A stretch of 64,000 bases of DNA from Phaseolus vulgaris. Taxonomy: Eukaryota > Streptophyta > Magnoliopsida > Fabales > Fabaceae. Both the position numbers and the translations under genes were made by a program. The notes below the pieces were generated by a model. That model was given only the letters and a program-made list of their open reading frames with translations. It had not been told where the DNA came from and did no database searches. Below, piece after piece: positions 47,116-57,361 of this stretch (position 1 is the stretch's first letter; each line of letters opens with the position of its first letter). The stretch spans positions 3,878,118-3,942,117 of the forward strand of contig NC_023757.2 of the NCBI RefSeq assembly GCF_000499845.2, given 5' to 3'.

Positions 47116-50100
47116 TGGATAGATACAATGTATCTGTGAGTCAACAACTCCCATCACATTATGTACCATTCCTTCATGCAAAAACCTACTCTTTGTGATT
47201 AAATGGGTGAACCTTAATGTTTCACCCACTTTCTCTGCACGAATTCCAAAATACAAACATCTAAAACAAAAAACAATACTACCACCCTTTGGTATTCCTA
47301 CACTTAAATTATTCAACTTATCCATATTAAATAAATAGTTATTTCATTGATAACAATAAATTTATATTTTATCTTTTCATTTGATGATAGTTTAAGTATT
47401 AAAAAAATAAAGTTCCAGTAATATTTTATATTTTTATAAAAATGATATTTTTAATATTTTTTCCTTCTCATCATTTTAGTTCTATATGAAAAAATATATT
47501 TATTTTTCGATATCGTCAATATAATTCATATTGTTCAGAGTTGAGGTTAAGGATAGTATAAATATTTTTTCCTCCCTCAACTCACTGAGATGCTTTTTAA
47601 GAATAAAACTGTGACAAAAGATCAACCTCCAAAGCGAACAATATCTCAGATGCGATTATTGACACTAGAAAGTTCGACATAATTAATTTTGTAAAATAAT
47701 TTTGAATTAATCTTTTTTCTTTAAAACTTGATATAAAGTAGAATAAGGATTTTTTTTTCTCAAAATAATTTATATTTTTCTTGTAATTCTTTATTATTGA
47801 AACCTTTTTTATCTTGTTGAAACAAAAGACTCAAATTCCCATGACGTCTTCCAATAAAATAGTGTTAGTTTTATTAGAATAATACTCATAGACAAACATG
47901 TCTTAAGAACTACATTATGCTTATGTAACCATTTTTTTTATGTGTTGTTTTTTCTTCTAGCTGTTTGTTTTTTTATAATTTATTTTGGTAACAAAAAAAT
48001 AAGTAAATAATTTTTTTTAAAAATAAAATTCTTATAGAAAGAATAAAAATTTCAAAATAAAATACTCTTGAATACTAAAATGACATTTATAAGCTTTTGT
48101 AATAATAAAAACATAACAAAACTTTAAAAAACTATTAAAAAAACTAAAATAGATAAATAACATTTGTCCCATACCCATTCATCAGGTCTTTAACAATGAA
48201 AACATAAACAATACACATATATTTCACACATGTAATAAGGTTGAGTATAAATAAACATATTTTTTAATCATAATTTGAATAATTGGACTATTGTTCAAAT
48301 GAATATAATATCATCTAATAAAATTATCACATATTAAATATTTTAGAAGTAGATAAATTAGATAATAAGGTAAATACTCACAATCCACTGTTAACTAGAA
48401 TAAAAATTTACTACAAGCTAATTTGGTGTCAGTAAGAACATTTTTAAATTGGACTTTATCTTAAAATCATGAATAATACATTTATACTGTGAAAAGTAGA
48501 AGAAGTCATGTTTAAAGAGTAAAATTTACAAAACAAACAAGTAATAGATGGTCAAAATGTCCTTAGTCAACTGGCACTAGATATTCAAGATAACTCTTAA
48601 AGAAGTTGAAGTTAGTTTAGTTAGTTTTGTGAGCCCAATTTATAAATAGAGATTAGTTGAAGAAGAAAGGTGATACACGACTTAGATAGCAAGTAGATTA
48701 CAAAACACTCACGACTGTGAGTGGCTAATTTTTTTCTTTGGGGTTTGGATTAATCTATTCAAACTCTTATGTACTGAGGTTATAGATAAGTTTTTCATTG
48801 ATAATTGATATTATCATTTTATTCTCAAAACTTGAAACTATTCATGATTTTGATCCTTATATTTGATTGAAACATACTTCTAAGCATTTGACCTAAATGA
48901 CCATGCTTAACATACTTGAATACTAGGAATATATTTGAAATGTTAATTACTTTATAACATGTGTTCGTAATTGTAAGGAGTTTTTATAAATATACGATGA
49001 ATTGATATTTAGAAGACCCTCTTAATAATTTTGTATGCGAATAATCGATATGAATGATTTTTATATGTGCATCAATGTCAATAAGATGAAATGTTATATG
49101 TTTAAAACTACATACAAGTGAGAATTATTAATCTCATTCCCAATTTTCTTAATTGAAATCTTTTACTCATTTACTTTGATTTTATTTAATTTTAATACAA
49201 ATTATTGTCAATGTCAAATCAAATCAAATTATTGTACATATTTTTATGCTTAGTGAATGATACTATTAGGATTTTAAATAATTGTTTCTTATGGATTCGA
49301 TATCTGTCCTTAAAAACAAATTATTACTTATGACTCGGTACACTTGGCATAAATCTATTTTAATGTTTTCTTCTTCAAAATCTTTTTGAAACTCTATTTT
49401 TTATTGAAAGTAATTTTCTAAGATCATACAAAATGATTGATTGTGTTTTTATTCGGTAACAAGAATTCTAAATTTAAATATTTACAAATTAAAATTGAAG
49501 ATTACTAATCATAATTTTTTATTCTTGTTTCATTCCACGACTGATTTCTCTTTTCTTGTTTTTCATTCGTTTCAATTCTTCTTTGTTTAAGTTGTTGCAC
49601 TTTACATTTTCAGTATACAAGTTTTTCTATTTCAATTTCAAATTAATTTAATTACAATTTACATTTCCGTAATGCTTTATTTTATGTTTTTGCACATTAA
49701 TTTTCTGCACTTTACTTTTCCTGCCATTTTTACATTCCTTACAATTTATTTTTCCTCCACTTTATATTTATGTTAAATGTTCTTATTAAAATTCGGAGAA
49801 TTACCATATAAATTTCGAGGGTGTAGATGAAATCTTCTTTTATCTTCTTACTCTTAATTTAACTAAGTAGGTAACAAGTAGGTAAAAAACTATTATTAAC
49901 ATATTTAATTCCATTTATTTGAAATATTCAAATAATGTTACTGAGAAGCTCACTATGTAGTTACATATTATATATTATTTTGCAAGAATGTAAAAATAAC
50001 ATGTAAACATTAACCATTTAAATCATAATAAAAACACCAATGAACAAAACAAATGTGTCAACATGCTACTTAAATATAATTAGTTGGATACTTTCATTCC

Positions 50101-50689
50101 AAATTACAAGAAGATTCTATCAGAGTTCCACGTGCATGCAACTCATCGATATTTTGTATTGCATCTTGCAAGTTGCATATCCAATTTTCCTGAGTAAAAG
50201 GGTTGTTGAGTTGTCGCACTAGTGATGAGGAATGGGGAATTGATGAATTGGATTCGTTGCATGTGTTAGGTTTGATGTTTATTTCTTTGTCTTCAAATTT
50301 TTGGGTGCTAACTTTGATGGTCTTTTGCTTGATTATTATGTCCATTTCAGAAACCACATGGTCTCATAAACAAAGATTTAGCAGATGTTCAAATGTTACT
50401 GGTTTCGAAAACATCGTTAACTATTCTCCAATATCTTATTGTTTAAGTTATTGATTATCGTCGATATAGCAAGTACTCCTCTATCAAGTAGAATCATTGA
50501 CCAAGTGCTTCCCATGTGCATCTAAATATATATAAATAAAAATCATATAAATTTATATAAATAACATCCTCCTAAACAAATTTTTAGGAGCTCACTTTAG
50601 ACATTATGTCTATCACCTTTCATATCATACCTAATATTAACATTTTTTATAAAAAAAATCTTAAAACTGTAAATCATTATTACGAAGTG
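45891..50689. other. Intergenic DNA, probably old retroelement in its second half
   Basis: No gene is recognised. An (AT)n microsatellite lies at 47068-47112. The stretch about 48540-48830 has LTR-like composition. 49540-49800, with repeated TTTCTGCACTTTACATTTC-like words, resembles the leader region of gypsy-class elements, but no protein domain is readable. The ORFs around 50094-50454 are unassigned. Confidence 0.4.
47068..47112. repeat. (AT)n microsatellite
   Basis: About 22 uninterrupted AT units. It produces an artefactual Ile/Tyr-rich ORF on the minus strand. Confidence 0.9.
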
Positions 50690-50925
50690 GACTCTCCAAC
50701 ACACCCCTCACACCGAGACTACCAACTCGTTCGTGGGACTATATATTATTATGAGTGGTCCGATAGCGGGTGACCTGATAAGCCCAACAAATACTTGTTA
50801 GGATAGACTCGAAATGGCTCTGATACGATATTACGAAGTGAATTTTAAGCCTAACTCAACTCCATAAAACTGGCTCATAGGTAAGGCTCTAATCTCTAGT
50901 CGATGTGGGATCTCCAACAATTATT
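50690..50925 (-). mobile_element. TRIM retroelement, copy C, with partial second LTR
   Basis: Read on the minus strand, it starts TGTTGGAGATCCCACATCGA at about 50919. It contains GTTGAGTTAGGCTTAAA, a primer-binding site with one mismatch (TCGTATCAGAGC, 50817-50828) and a G-rich tract CTCGGTGTGAGGGGTG. It then reads TGTTGGAGAGTCCACTTCGT, the start of a second LTR deleted internally. The order LTR, primer site, short non-coding interior, purine tract, LTR is that of a terminal-repeat retrotransposon in miniature. Confidence 0.8.
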
Positions 50926-52412
50926 GCAGTCTCCTTTGATATGTATCAGAATAATTGATAATTGATATAAACTTGGTTGAATGAAAAAAAAAAGTTAGAG
51001 AAAGATCTTAAATACTTGTATTATAAGTCACGCACATAAAGGATGTATATTGAATGGTGACTTTAAGATATGATTATCTGTAGAATTTTAGGTGTGGTCT
51101 CATGATACTTTTGAACATCCACAATCAGTCATAACACAATTAGGTTTTGCCCTTTTGTCATTCATCTCCTTTAAAGAACCCTGTAGAAAACCTTACTTAA
51201 TTAATTCAACAAAATTTCTAACGTGGCACCCATAACAAAGGGTGTTAGTTTGCAATGATGGTTGAAGATGATCGTTGTAGCTGAATTGGTGAATGCGAAA
51301 CTTGAGAAAGAGTTTTGTGTGGTATTTGCAGAACAATACATGCACATGTTCACTTGTCAGCTATGCTTAAATTTCATCACGACTCTTCTCACCAATGATG
51401 GGATTTGGGGGGACAATAGATGCATGCAGTTTTACCTACATAAGCATGGAGATCGATAGTGACGGAAATTTAAATTTTGCATCAAATATTAATACATATT
51501 GAGTTTTATAAGAAATTTAAAATAAATAAATAAAGATTTTTTTTTCACCCAACTATATTATATTGAGGATAGTGATGTTACAATTTATATATAAAAAGAT
51601 TAAATATGTTTTTTTGTTCGTATATTATAATATGAAATTAGTTTTTTTTTTTCTAAATTCTACATCATCCAAATATTTCGTAAGAGTCATTCTTTATGTG
51701 AATATTTTAATTTAATTATTTTCTGTTTTTATATTGTAATGGTATGATGAAAATATGTTATTTTATTTTTCCAACTTTTTGTTTGTAAACCGGTAATCTT
51801 AGTATGAATGCCTTATTTTAAATTAGTTACAAAGCATGAGTTAATGAACGTGCAAAGATGTATCTGGACATCATTGACCATAATAAAAACGAAGTTCCAC
51901 CATCACAACCCATTGAAAGTTGATCCAATAAAATAGCAACTAAAATTATACATAAGCCAAAATATTTTTTTAATCAATAAATAATAAATAAAATAAAATG
52001 AAATATTTTAGTGATGTTGCAATTTTTATACATACACTTTAAAGATGTCTCAATCCTTATACAAAAAAGTAGCTAAGGTCAACTTATCATACGTATGTTC
52101 AATCAACACCTGTCATACAAACATATTTCAAAGTCTACAAACCACCGAATTAATCCTCAATTGAAAGACATGATAAGTCACATCAACAAAAATCATCATC
52201 TTCATATCAAAATCTTATAACCACTCCAAGACATTCATATGAGTATTATTATTATTCCTTTGCATGGAGGTGGCAAGTAATTTCAACCTTACAATGAGAG
52301 TATAAGTTCAATGTTCTAATCCTTGGAAAGCTACCAAACCAAATAGCCCCATAACATTTTGTCAAGATTAGTTCCATGGTCTCTTCAAAATCGGTTGAAT
52401 TGTAGAATACCT
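50926..52412. other. Intergenic DNA
   Basis: No gene is recognised. A 65-codon ORF at 51262-51459 (+) has no recognisable family. Confidence 0.45.
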
Positions 52413-52527
52413 ACTATTATTATTCTTATTCTTCTTCTTCTTATTATTATTTTATTATTATTATTATTATTATTATTTATTATTATTATAATTTATTATT
52501 ATTATAATTTATTATTATTATTATCAT
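52413..52527. repeat. (ATT)n-rich compound microsatellite
   Basis: This is an interrupted array of TTA/ATT units with a short (CTT)n part at about 52430-52442. It gives rise to an artefactual Ile/Leu-rich ORF. Confidence 0.85.
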
Positions 52528-52941
52528 CCAAACAAACGGCAATAAATGAGAGGATTTTTGGTACACCAAGGTGTGTGATCACGCCCCCTTTTTTTTATCT
52601 CCCACCCCATTTCTTAATTTTAAAAAAAATGTCTTTGATCGAAATACTCCGTGAAAACTTGTTTTATTGATTAGCTCGTAAAAAATACTCAACTTCCACT
52701 ATGTATTTTAGACGAACAGAAACTAGCTTTCATCATATTAGTGTCACAAAATAAAATCACACAAACCATTGACAAAGCAATGAGAGTGTGGAAACTCACA
52801 TGAGAAGACAATGAAGAAGAGATACATATTAGAAAACAAGGAAGTGCGGTTAGGAGAGTAGAGGGGTGCGGTAAGGAAGTGTGAAGGGAGGGGCAGAAAA
52901 ACATATTAGAAAAACTTAGGGGTGGAGAAATATCAAATAGT

Positions 52942-53277
52942 GGACTGTTTCTTCCTGCACCTCCATATCTTCTTCTGTCACCTCCATACACAACATGAAA
53001 ATACATTTTTGTCATTCTTGTGTCACCCCCATAGAGTAGTTTCTGGATTATGTAATTCGGGAACTTATTTGAAAAAAGACTTCTGGATTACATAATCCGA
53101 AAGTTAAATAAGACTTCCGGATTATGTAATCTAGAGAATAATCATGCATATGAAAAATGGCTTCCGAATTATGTAATTCGTTAGCTAATTACAAATTTGA
53201 AAAAGGGACATTTTTGGAAATTTGAAAACTTATGGAGGTGAGAGAAGAAGGTATGGAGGTGCAGGAAGAAACAGTCC
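52942..53277. mobile_element. 336-bp MITE with 35-bp TIRs and palindromic core repeats
   Basis: The left end GGACTGTTTCTTCCTGCACC and the right end GGTGCAGGAAGAAACAGTCC form near-perfect inverted repeats of ~35 bp (52942-52976 and 53243-53277). AAATAGT flanks both ends. With neighbouring bases the shared flank extends to CAAATAGTGG, so the duplication is 7-10 bp (9 bp would suit a Mutator-type element). The interior carries four to five spaced copies of the palindrome GGATTATGTAATCC and variants at about 53043-53192. There is no coding potential. Confidence 0.85.
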
Positions 53278-54189
53278 AAATAGTGGTGTCAAAGTAATGG
53301 GCCATTATACCGTAAAAGAGGTCCATACATACACCGTAAGTCCATTCCTTTGCATCCAAACATAAAATAGTTTATTTATTGACAATGGATTTCTTTTTGC
53401 ACTCCCGTATGTATGGAAATCCCTACTTTGCGTTTTTGGTTTATGAAATATGTGTGAAAAACTAGAAAATCACAATAAAGGAGAGTTGGATTGTGATTTA
53501 ATTAATTTTTAAAAACTTTTCGCAAGCATGATCTCATTTTAGGTTTTTAAAGAACACTTATTATTAAGATAACAAATGATAAGTGTTCCATTGAACCTAA
53601 TTAGACATAAGGTTGAACTAGACTAATTTAATAAAGAGGCATTTTAAGAATAAGTTATGTCTGATAAAATAATAATTTAATAAAGAGTTTTTTTCCTAAA
53701 CATTTTCACAATAAGTTATGCCTAATGAAATAAGGAAGATGCAACCTCAACACTTTAATATATTTAGTTAGACAAACATATTTGAAAACTCATATTAAAC
53801 CAAACTCTTTCGTCTTAGGGGTTAAGACAGACACAAATTGTGTAACTTATTTAAATCACTTGATTAATGATTCACAAGTGATTAGATCATGATTTATGCG
53901 TCTGATCAAACACAACAAGTATACTTTCATAGTTTATCATTTGTAACCATTCACTGTTAGCTACATTTTGATGAGCTTTCTTCAACTGGCAACCGACTTC
54001 AACTTGCCTTGTGATGACCGACCTTAACAATTGCTCATTCATTTGGTGGCTCATGTGCCTAAAACCCCACACTTGACTTTTCACCTCCACTACATGTGGT
54101 GGTGCCTTTGACAAGCTTTCTGACAAATATTTTTGCAACTAGACTCTCCTTAGTTACCAATATTATCAATATCGGATAATGAAACATAT
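53278..54189. other. Intergenic DNA
   Basis: No gene is recognised. An 83-codon ORF on the minus strand (53887-54138) has a protein-like composition (SQVWGFRHMSHQMNEQLLRS) but no family I can name. Confidence 0.4.
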
Positions 54190-54337
54190 CACTACAAGAA
54201 ATATGGATGTTAGCCTCCCAAAAAACACACACAAAGACTAAAAGGAAGACACTAAATGATAATTATAGTGAGTTTAATATCCCTTTTAGTTTTTGTGTGA
54301 TTTTTTTGGAAGGCTAACATCAATATTTATTGTAGTG
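54190..54337. mobile_element. 148-bp CACTA MITE with TAT target duplication
   Basis: It starts CACTACAAGAAATATGGATG and ends CATCAATATTTATTGTAGTG. The inner sequence is an extended inverted repeat (GTTAGCCTCCCAAAAAA against TTTTTTTGGAAGGCTAAC). TAT flanks both sides (54187-54189 and 54338-54340). It is too short for any gene. Confidence 0.88.
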
Positions 54338-54791
54338 TATCGAGAATTCCAAAAATCCTTTATGAATTTATAATGAAAACCATACCAAATTATGTCGGAA
54401 GCATTACTAAAAAATAAATAAAAATATATACATATAGATAACTTAAAAAAATATAAAAATAATATTAATATTAATGACTGTGTGCAGTGCCACCGAGCAG
54501 CAACTCCATATTAAGGTTATCTTATGTACAGTGTTTAAATAAAAAAATGTTTGAGAATTATACATAAATAATTTTTTTTTCTAAAATATTATTCTTTGGC
54601 GAGTAATCAATAATTAATACCATTATGTAGGGATTAGAAGGGTTATTTTAGGTGGACCTTAAATGATTATTTATATTCATGATGATATAAGCATAGAATT
54701 GAAAAGGGTAAAGAACTTAATCTATGAATTGAAGAATTTGAATGAATTACTTGTTGGCCAAGTTCAGCTTTGTCACCAAGAAACTTGGTCT

Positions 54792-54799
54792 TATATAAA
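54792..54799 (+). promoter_or_regulatory. Candidate TATA box of the small gene at 54937
   Basis: TATATAAA lies 145 bases upstream of the ATG. A pyrimidine/CA-rich leader follows from about 54825. Confidence 0.4.
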
Positions 54800-54936
54800 C
54801 GTCAATGAATGAGTTTTATATGCATCAATTATCAAACTCATCTAAATCCGAGAAGATTATTGAGCACGAATTCTAACATTGCTTCTTCTACTACAGCATT
54901 GTAAGCATCATTTCAGTATATACACGAAGTAGCAGA

Positions 54937-55107
54937 ATGGGTGGTAAGGGTGAAGAGAAAAAATGGTTTTCATCCATTTTAAAATCCTTCAAGTGGTTAC
55001 TATGTGGCACAGATGTGAAGACAAATTCCGCAGCTAACACACCTGAGGCAGCCATGGTTGCAGCATCAAAGCATTTCTCTTCAGCTCATAAAATTAAGTT
55101 CAGCTAG
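54937..55107 (+). CDS. Candidate small protein gene, 56 codons, function unknown
   Basis: An uninterrupted frame runs from ATG at 54937 to TAG at 55105-55107. It encodes a basic 56-residue protein. Its N-terminal part is MGGKGEEKKWFSSILKSFKW, its middle is Ala-rich (ANTPEAAMVAASKHFSSAHK), and it ends KIKFS. There is no clear signal peptide; residues 11-25 could form an amphipathic or membrane-associating helix. Base composition across the frame is higher in GC than its flanks, and a TATA-like TATATAAA lies 145 bases upstream with no ATG between in the +1 region that would compete strongly. I do not recognise the family with confidence. It could be a real short plant gene or a fragment. Confidence 0.5.
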   Translation: MGGKGEEKKWFSSILKSFKWLLCGTDVKTNSAANTPEAAMVAASKHFSSAHKIKFS

Positions 55108-55211
55108 TTTGTTTCTTAATTTTGGGTGTAAAATTCACTCAATCTTTCTTTTACATTCGTCTTTGTTATATGTGTGTATAGTTATTTTATAAACATGGTG
55201 TAACGTTAAGT

Positions 55212-55215
<4 letters not shown>

Positions 55216-55258
<43 letters not shown>
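55216..55258. repeat. (AT)n microsatellite
   Basis: About 21 AT units directly downstream of the small gene. It causes an artefactual ORF on the minus strand. Confidence 0.9.
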
Positions 55259-55264
<6 letters not shown>

Positions 55265-55672
55265 CTTGAAATATAAAGAACATTTATAATATCTTCGAGA
55301 AACAGTAGTGCAAAATGGATTTTTCATGTGGATTGTTTTGGAGAAATTATGCCACCTTTTGCATCCACGTAAATAAAGGAGACGAAAAAAAAATCCTTTT
55401 ATATTGGTCTTATAAACACAAAGTAGTTTCATGTTTCTATATTAGGTCATCACCATAACCAACGTACAGATATGTCACTTATGATTACAACTAAAGTAGA
55501 CATGTGTTTTTTTTTACATTACTTGCACTAGTGAAAAAAAATAAAATTATTGGTGACAAATTTAACGCCTTATATTAAAGGATTAAAGGAGGTAAAAAAT
55601 CATAATGATATTTTTTTAAATAAAAGCTTTCAGATTAGACATCACTATACAACTTGACATTTCAGTTATGAT
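55259..55672. other. AT-rich spacer
   Basis: I see nothing recognisable between the microsatellite and the CACTA end at 55673. Confidence 0.5.
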
Positions 55673-55985
55673 CACTACAAGAAAACACCAAATAGCTTTC
55701 AAATTTCTGCTGGGTCATTTTCGGACGCTACTATCGTCGGCCAAAATGGCGAGAAACCCACACAAAAATGGCAATGGACGCAAAACGGACGCACTTATTA
55801 ATTTAATGTTTTTTTTAAACAGTCCTGTTTGCGTCGGTCCAGGCCCACGCACATTCGTCGGCATGCGTCGGCTGCGTCCCACGCATATGCGTCGGATTTG
55901 CGTCGACCACGGCCCACGCATATGCATCTGCCACGACCCACGCATATGCGTCCGTCACAACCCATGCAAAGCCCACGCATGTTTA
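55673..55985 (+). mobile_element. CACTA-type terminus with GC-rich subterminal array
   Basis: The terminus CACTACAAGAAAACACCAAA begins at 55673. At 55850-55980 there are repeated units built on CCCACGCATATGCGTC (three clear copies plus truncated ones), together with GCGTCGG words. Subterminal repeat arrays of this type are a hallmark of CACTA elements, where transposase binds. No matching right end was found within the next 1.5 kb, so the element is truncated, or its other end has diverged. Confidence 0.6.
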
Positions 55986-57299
55986 TATTTTAAGATTTTA
56001 AATTTATTTAATGTAAATATTTTAATATTTAATTCTTTATTGTATTTATTTTAAAATTATTTCTTTAATATTATAATAAATTACTTAATTTATCAAATTT
56101 TAATATAAATTAGTTAAATTAAAATTATTAAATTAATTAAGTGTTTGATTTAAAATTAATTCAGTAAAAGAAAACATCTATTTAAATTATTTAAATGTTA
56201 TATAAAATATTTTATTATTTTAAAAATTATTTATTTTAAATTTATTTTATTTATATATTGTCATAAATATATTTTTTTAAAATTATGATATAAATTAGTT
56301 AAATTAAATTTATTAAATTGAGGAAGTGTTTAATTTTGAAATTATTTAAATAAATTTATCTTAAAAAGTTTATAAAGATTTGAAAACAGGTAGAAAAATA
56401 ATAATTAATTAAAAAATAGTAAAAGAAAATTAAAAAAAAATGCGTATTTAAATTTTGTAAATATTATATAAAATATAAATAAATTTAAGAATATAAATTC
56501 AAGATGAAGTAATTAATTAGTGCAAATGGTAATGGATGTATTTAAAAATAGAGAATAAATTTTATCTAAAAATGTTTTATTTGGTTTAAGAAAAAAAAAG
56601 TTAGATAAAACTTTTAATTAGTAACTTAAATAAATTTAAATGTTATATGTGTGCAATGGCTGAATGAACTAGGATTTTTGTTTTGATATCCATTATAATT
56701 TTAAAGATGTTATTTCTCATAAATGAAGCATAAGATCATCTTAAAGAATTAGCGAAAATGTATATGATACAAACATATGAAGACTAAGTGTGTGAGTAAG
56801 TAACTTATTCTTAATTCTTAAATTAATACAATATCCAAAGTGTTTCAAAGTTGACTACATGATCTATAAATGTCATTGTTATAGTTACTGAGTATGATCT
56901 CTAAAAGAAATTAATGTTTTCCAACTGAAGCACATAATAATGTAGTAAGTTGTAAGTAACGAGACGACACATATGCAATATTCTTTATAAGTGTGTTAAT
57001 ATAGTTTCCCAATGTTCGCCTGATAGCGAGAGCCGAGGGAGAAGCACGAAGACGAGAAGTACCCCAGTCACCCAACAACCTGCCCAACCGAGGGAAGAAG
57101 ATGAAAACTTCAATAGTTCTCTAGGTCTCATCTCCCCAACTGGAACAAGTTAATAACCCTAGTCCATTGTCAAGGTAAGAGTTGAACTAAGAAGTGCATT
57201 GTAAAGGCTGAAAGAGAGTATCATAAGTAATTTGAGAAATATGAGTCATTTCGTGATAGTTATAGAATTAACTTAGAATCATGGAATATAGTTGATTAT
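55986..57299. other. AT-rich DNA
   Basis: This may be the interior of the truncated CACTA element. No gene is recognised. A short GC-richer stretch at about 57010-57130 is unassigned. Confidence 0.4.
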
Positions 57300-57357
57300 T
57301 AGATTTTGGATTATAAGTTAGAAGGGATTATAAGTTAGAAGGAATTATAAGTTAGAT
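57300..57357. repeat. ~17-bp tandem repeat, three copies
   Basis: The unit ATTATAAGTTAGAAGG is repeated three times with small changes just outside the foldback element that starts at 57362. Confidence 0.8.
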
Positions 57358-57361
57358 TTAA

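Noticed and set aside
46993..47325. 110-codon ORF on the minus strand with an Ile/Tyr run
   Set aside because: It runs through an (AT)n microsatellite and has no recognisable domain.
52359..52670. 103-codon ORF with poly-Ile/Leu
   Set aside because: Product of the ATT microsatellite.
55668..55980. ORFs on both strands over the CACGCATATGCGT array
   Set aside because: Generated by the GC-rich tandem array of a CACTA end. The His/Arg/Cys-rich translations are repeat artefacts.
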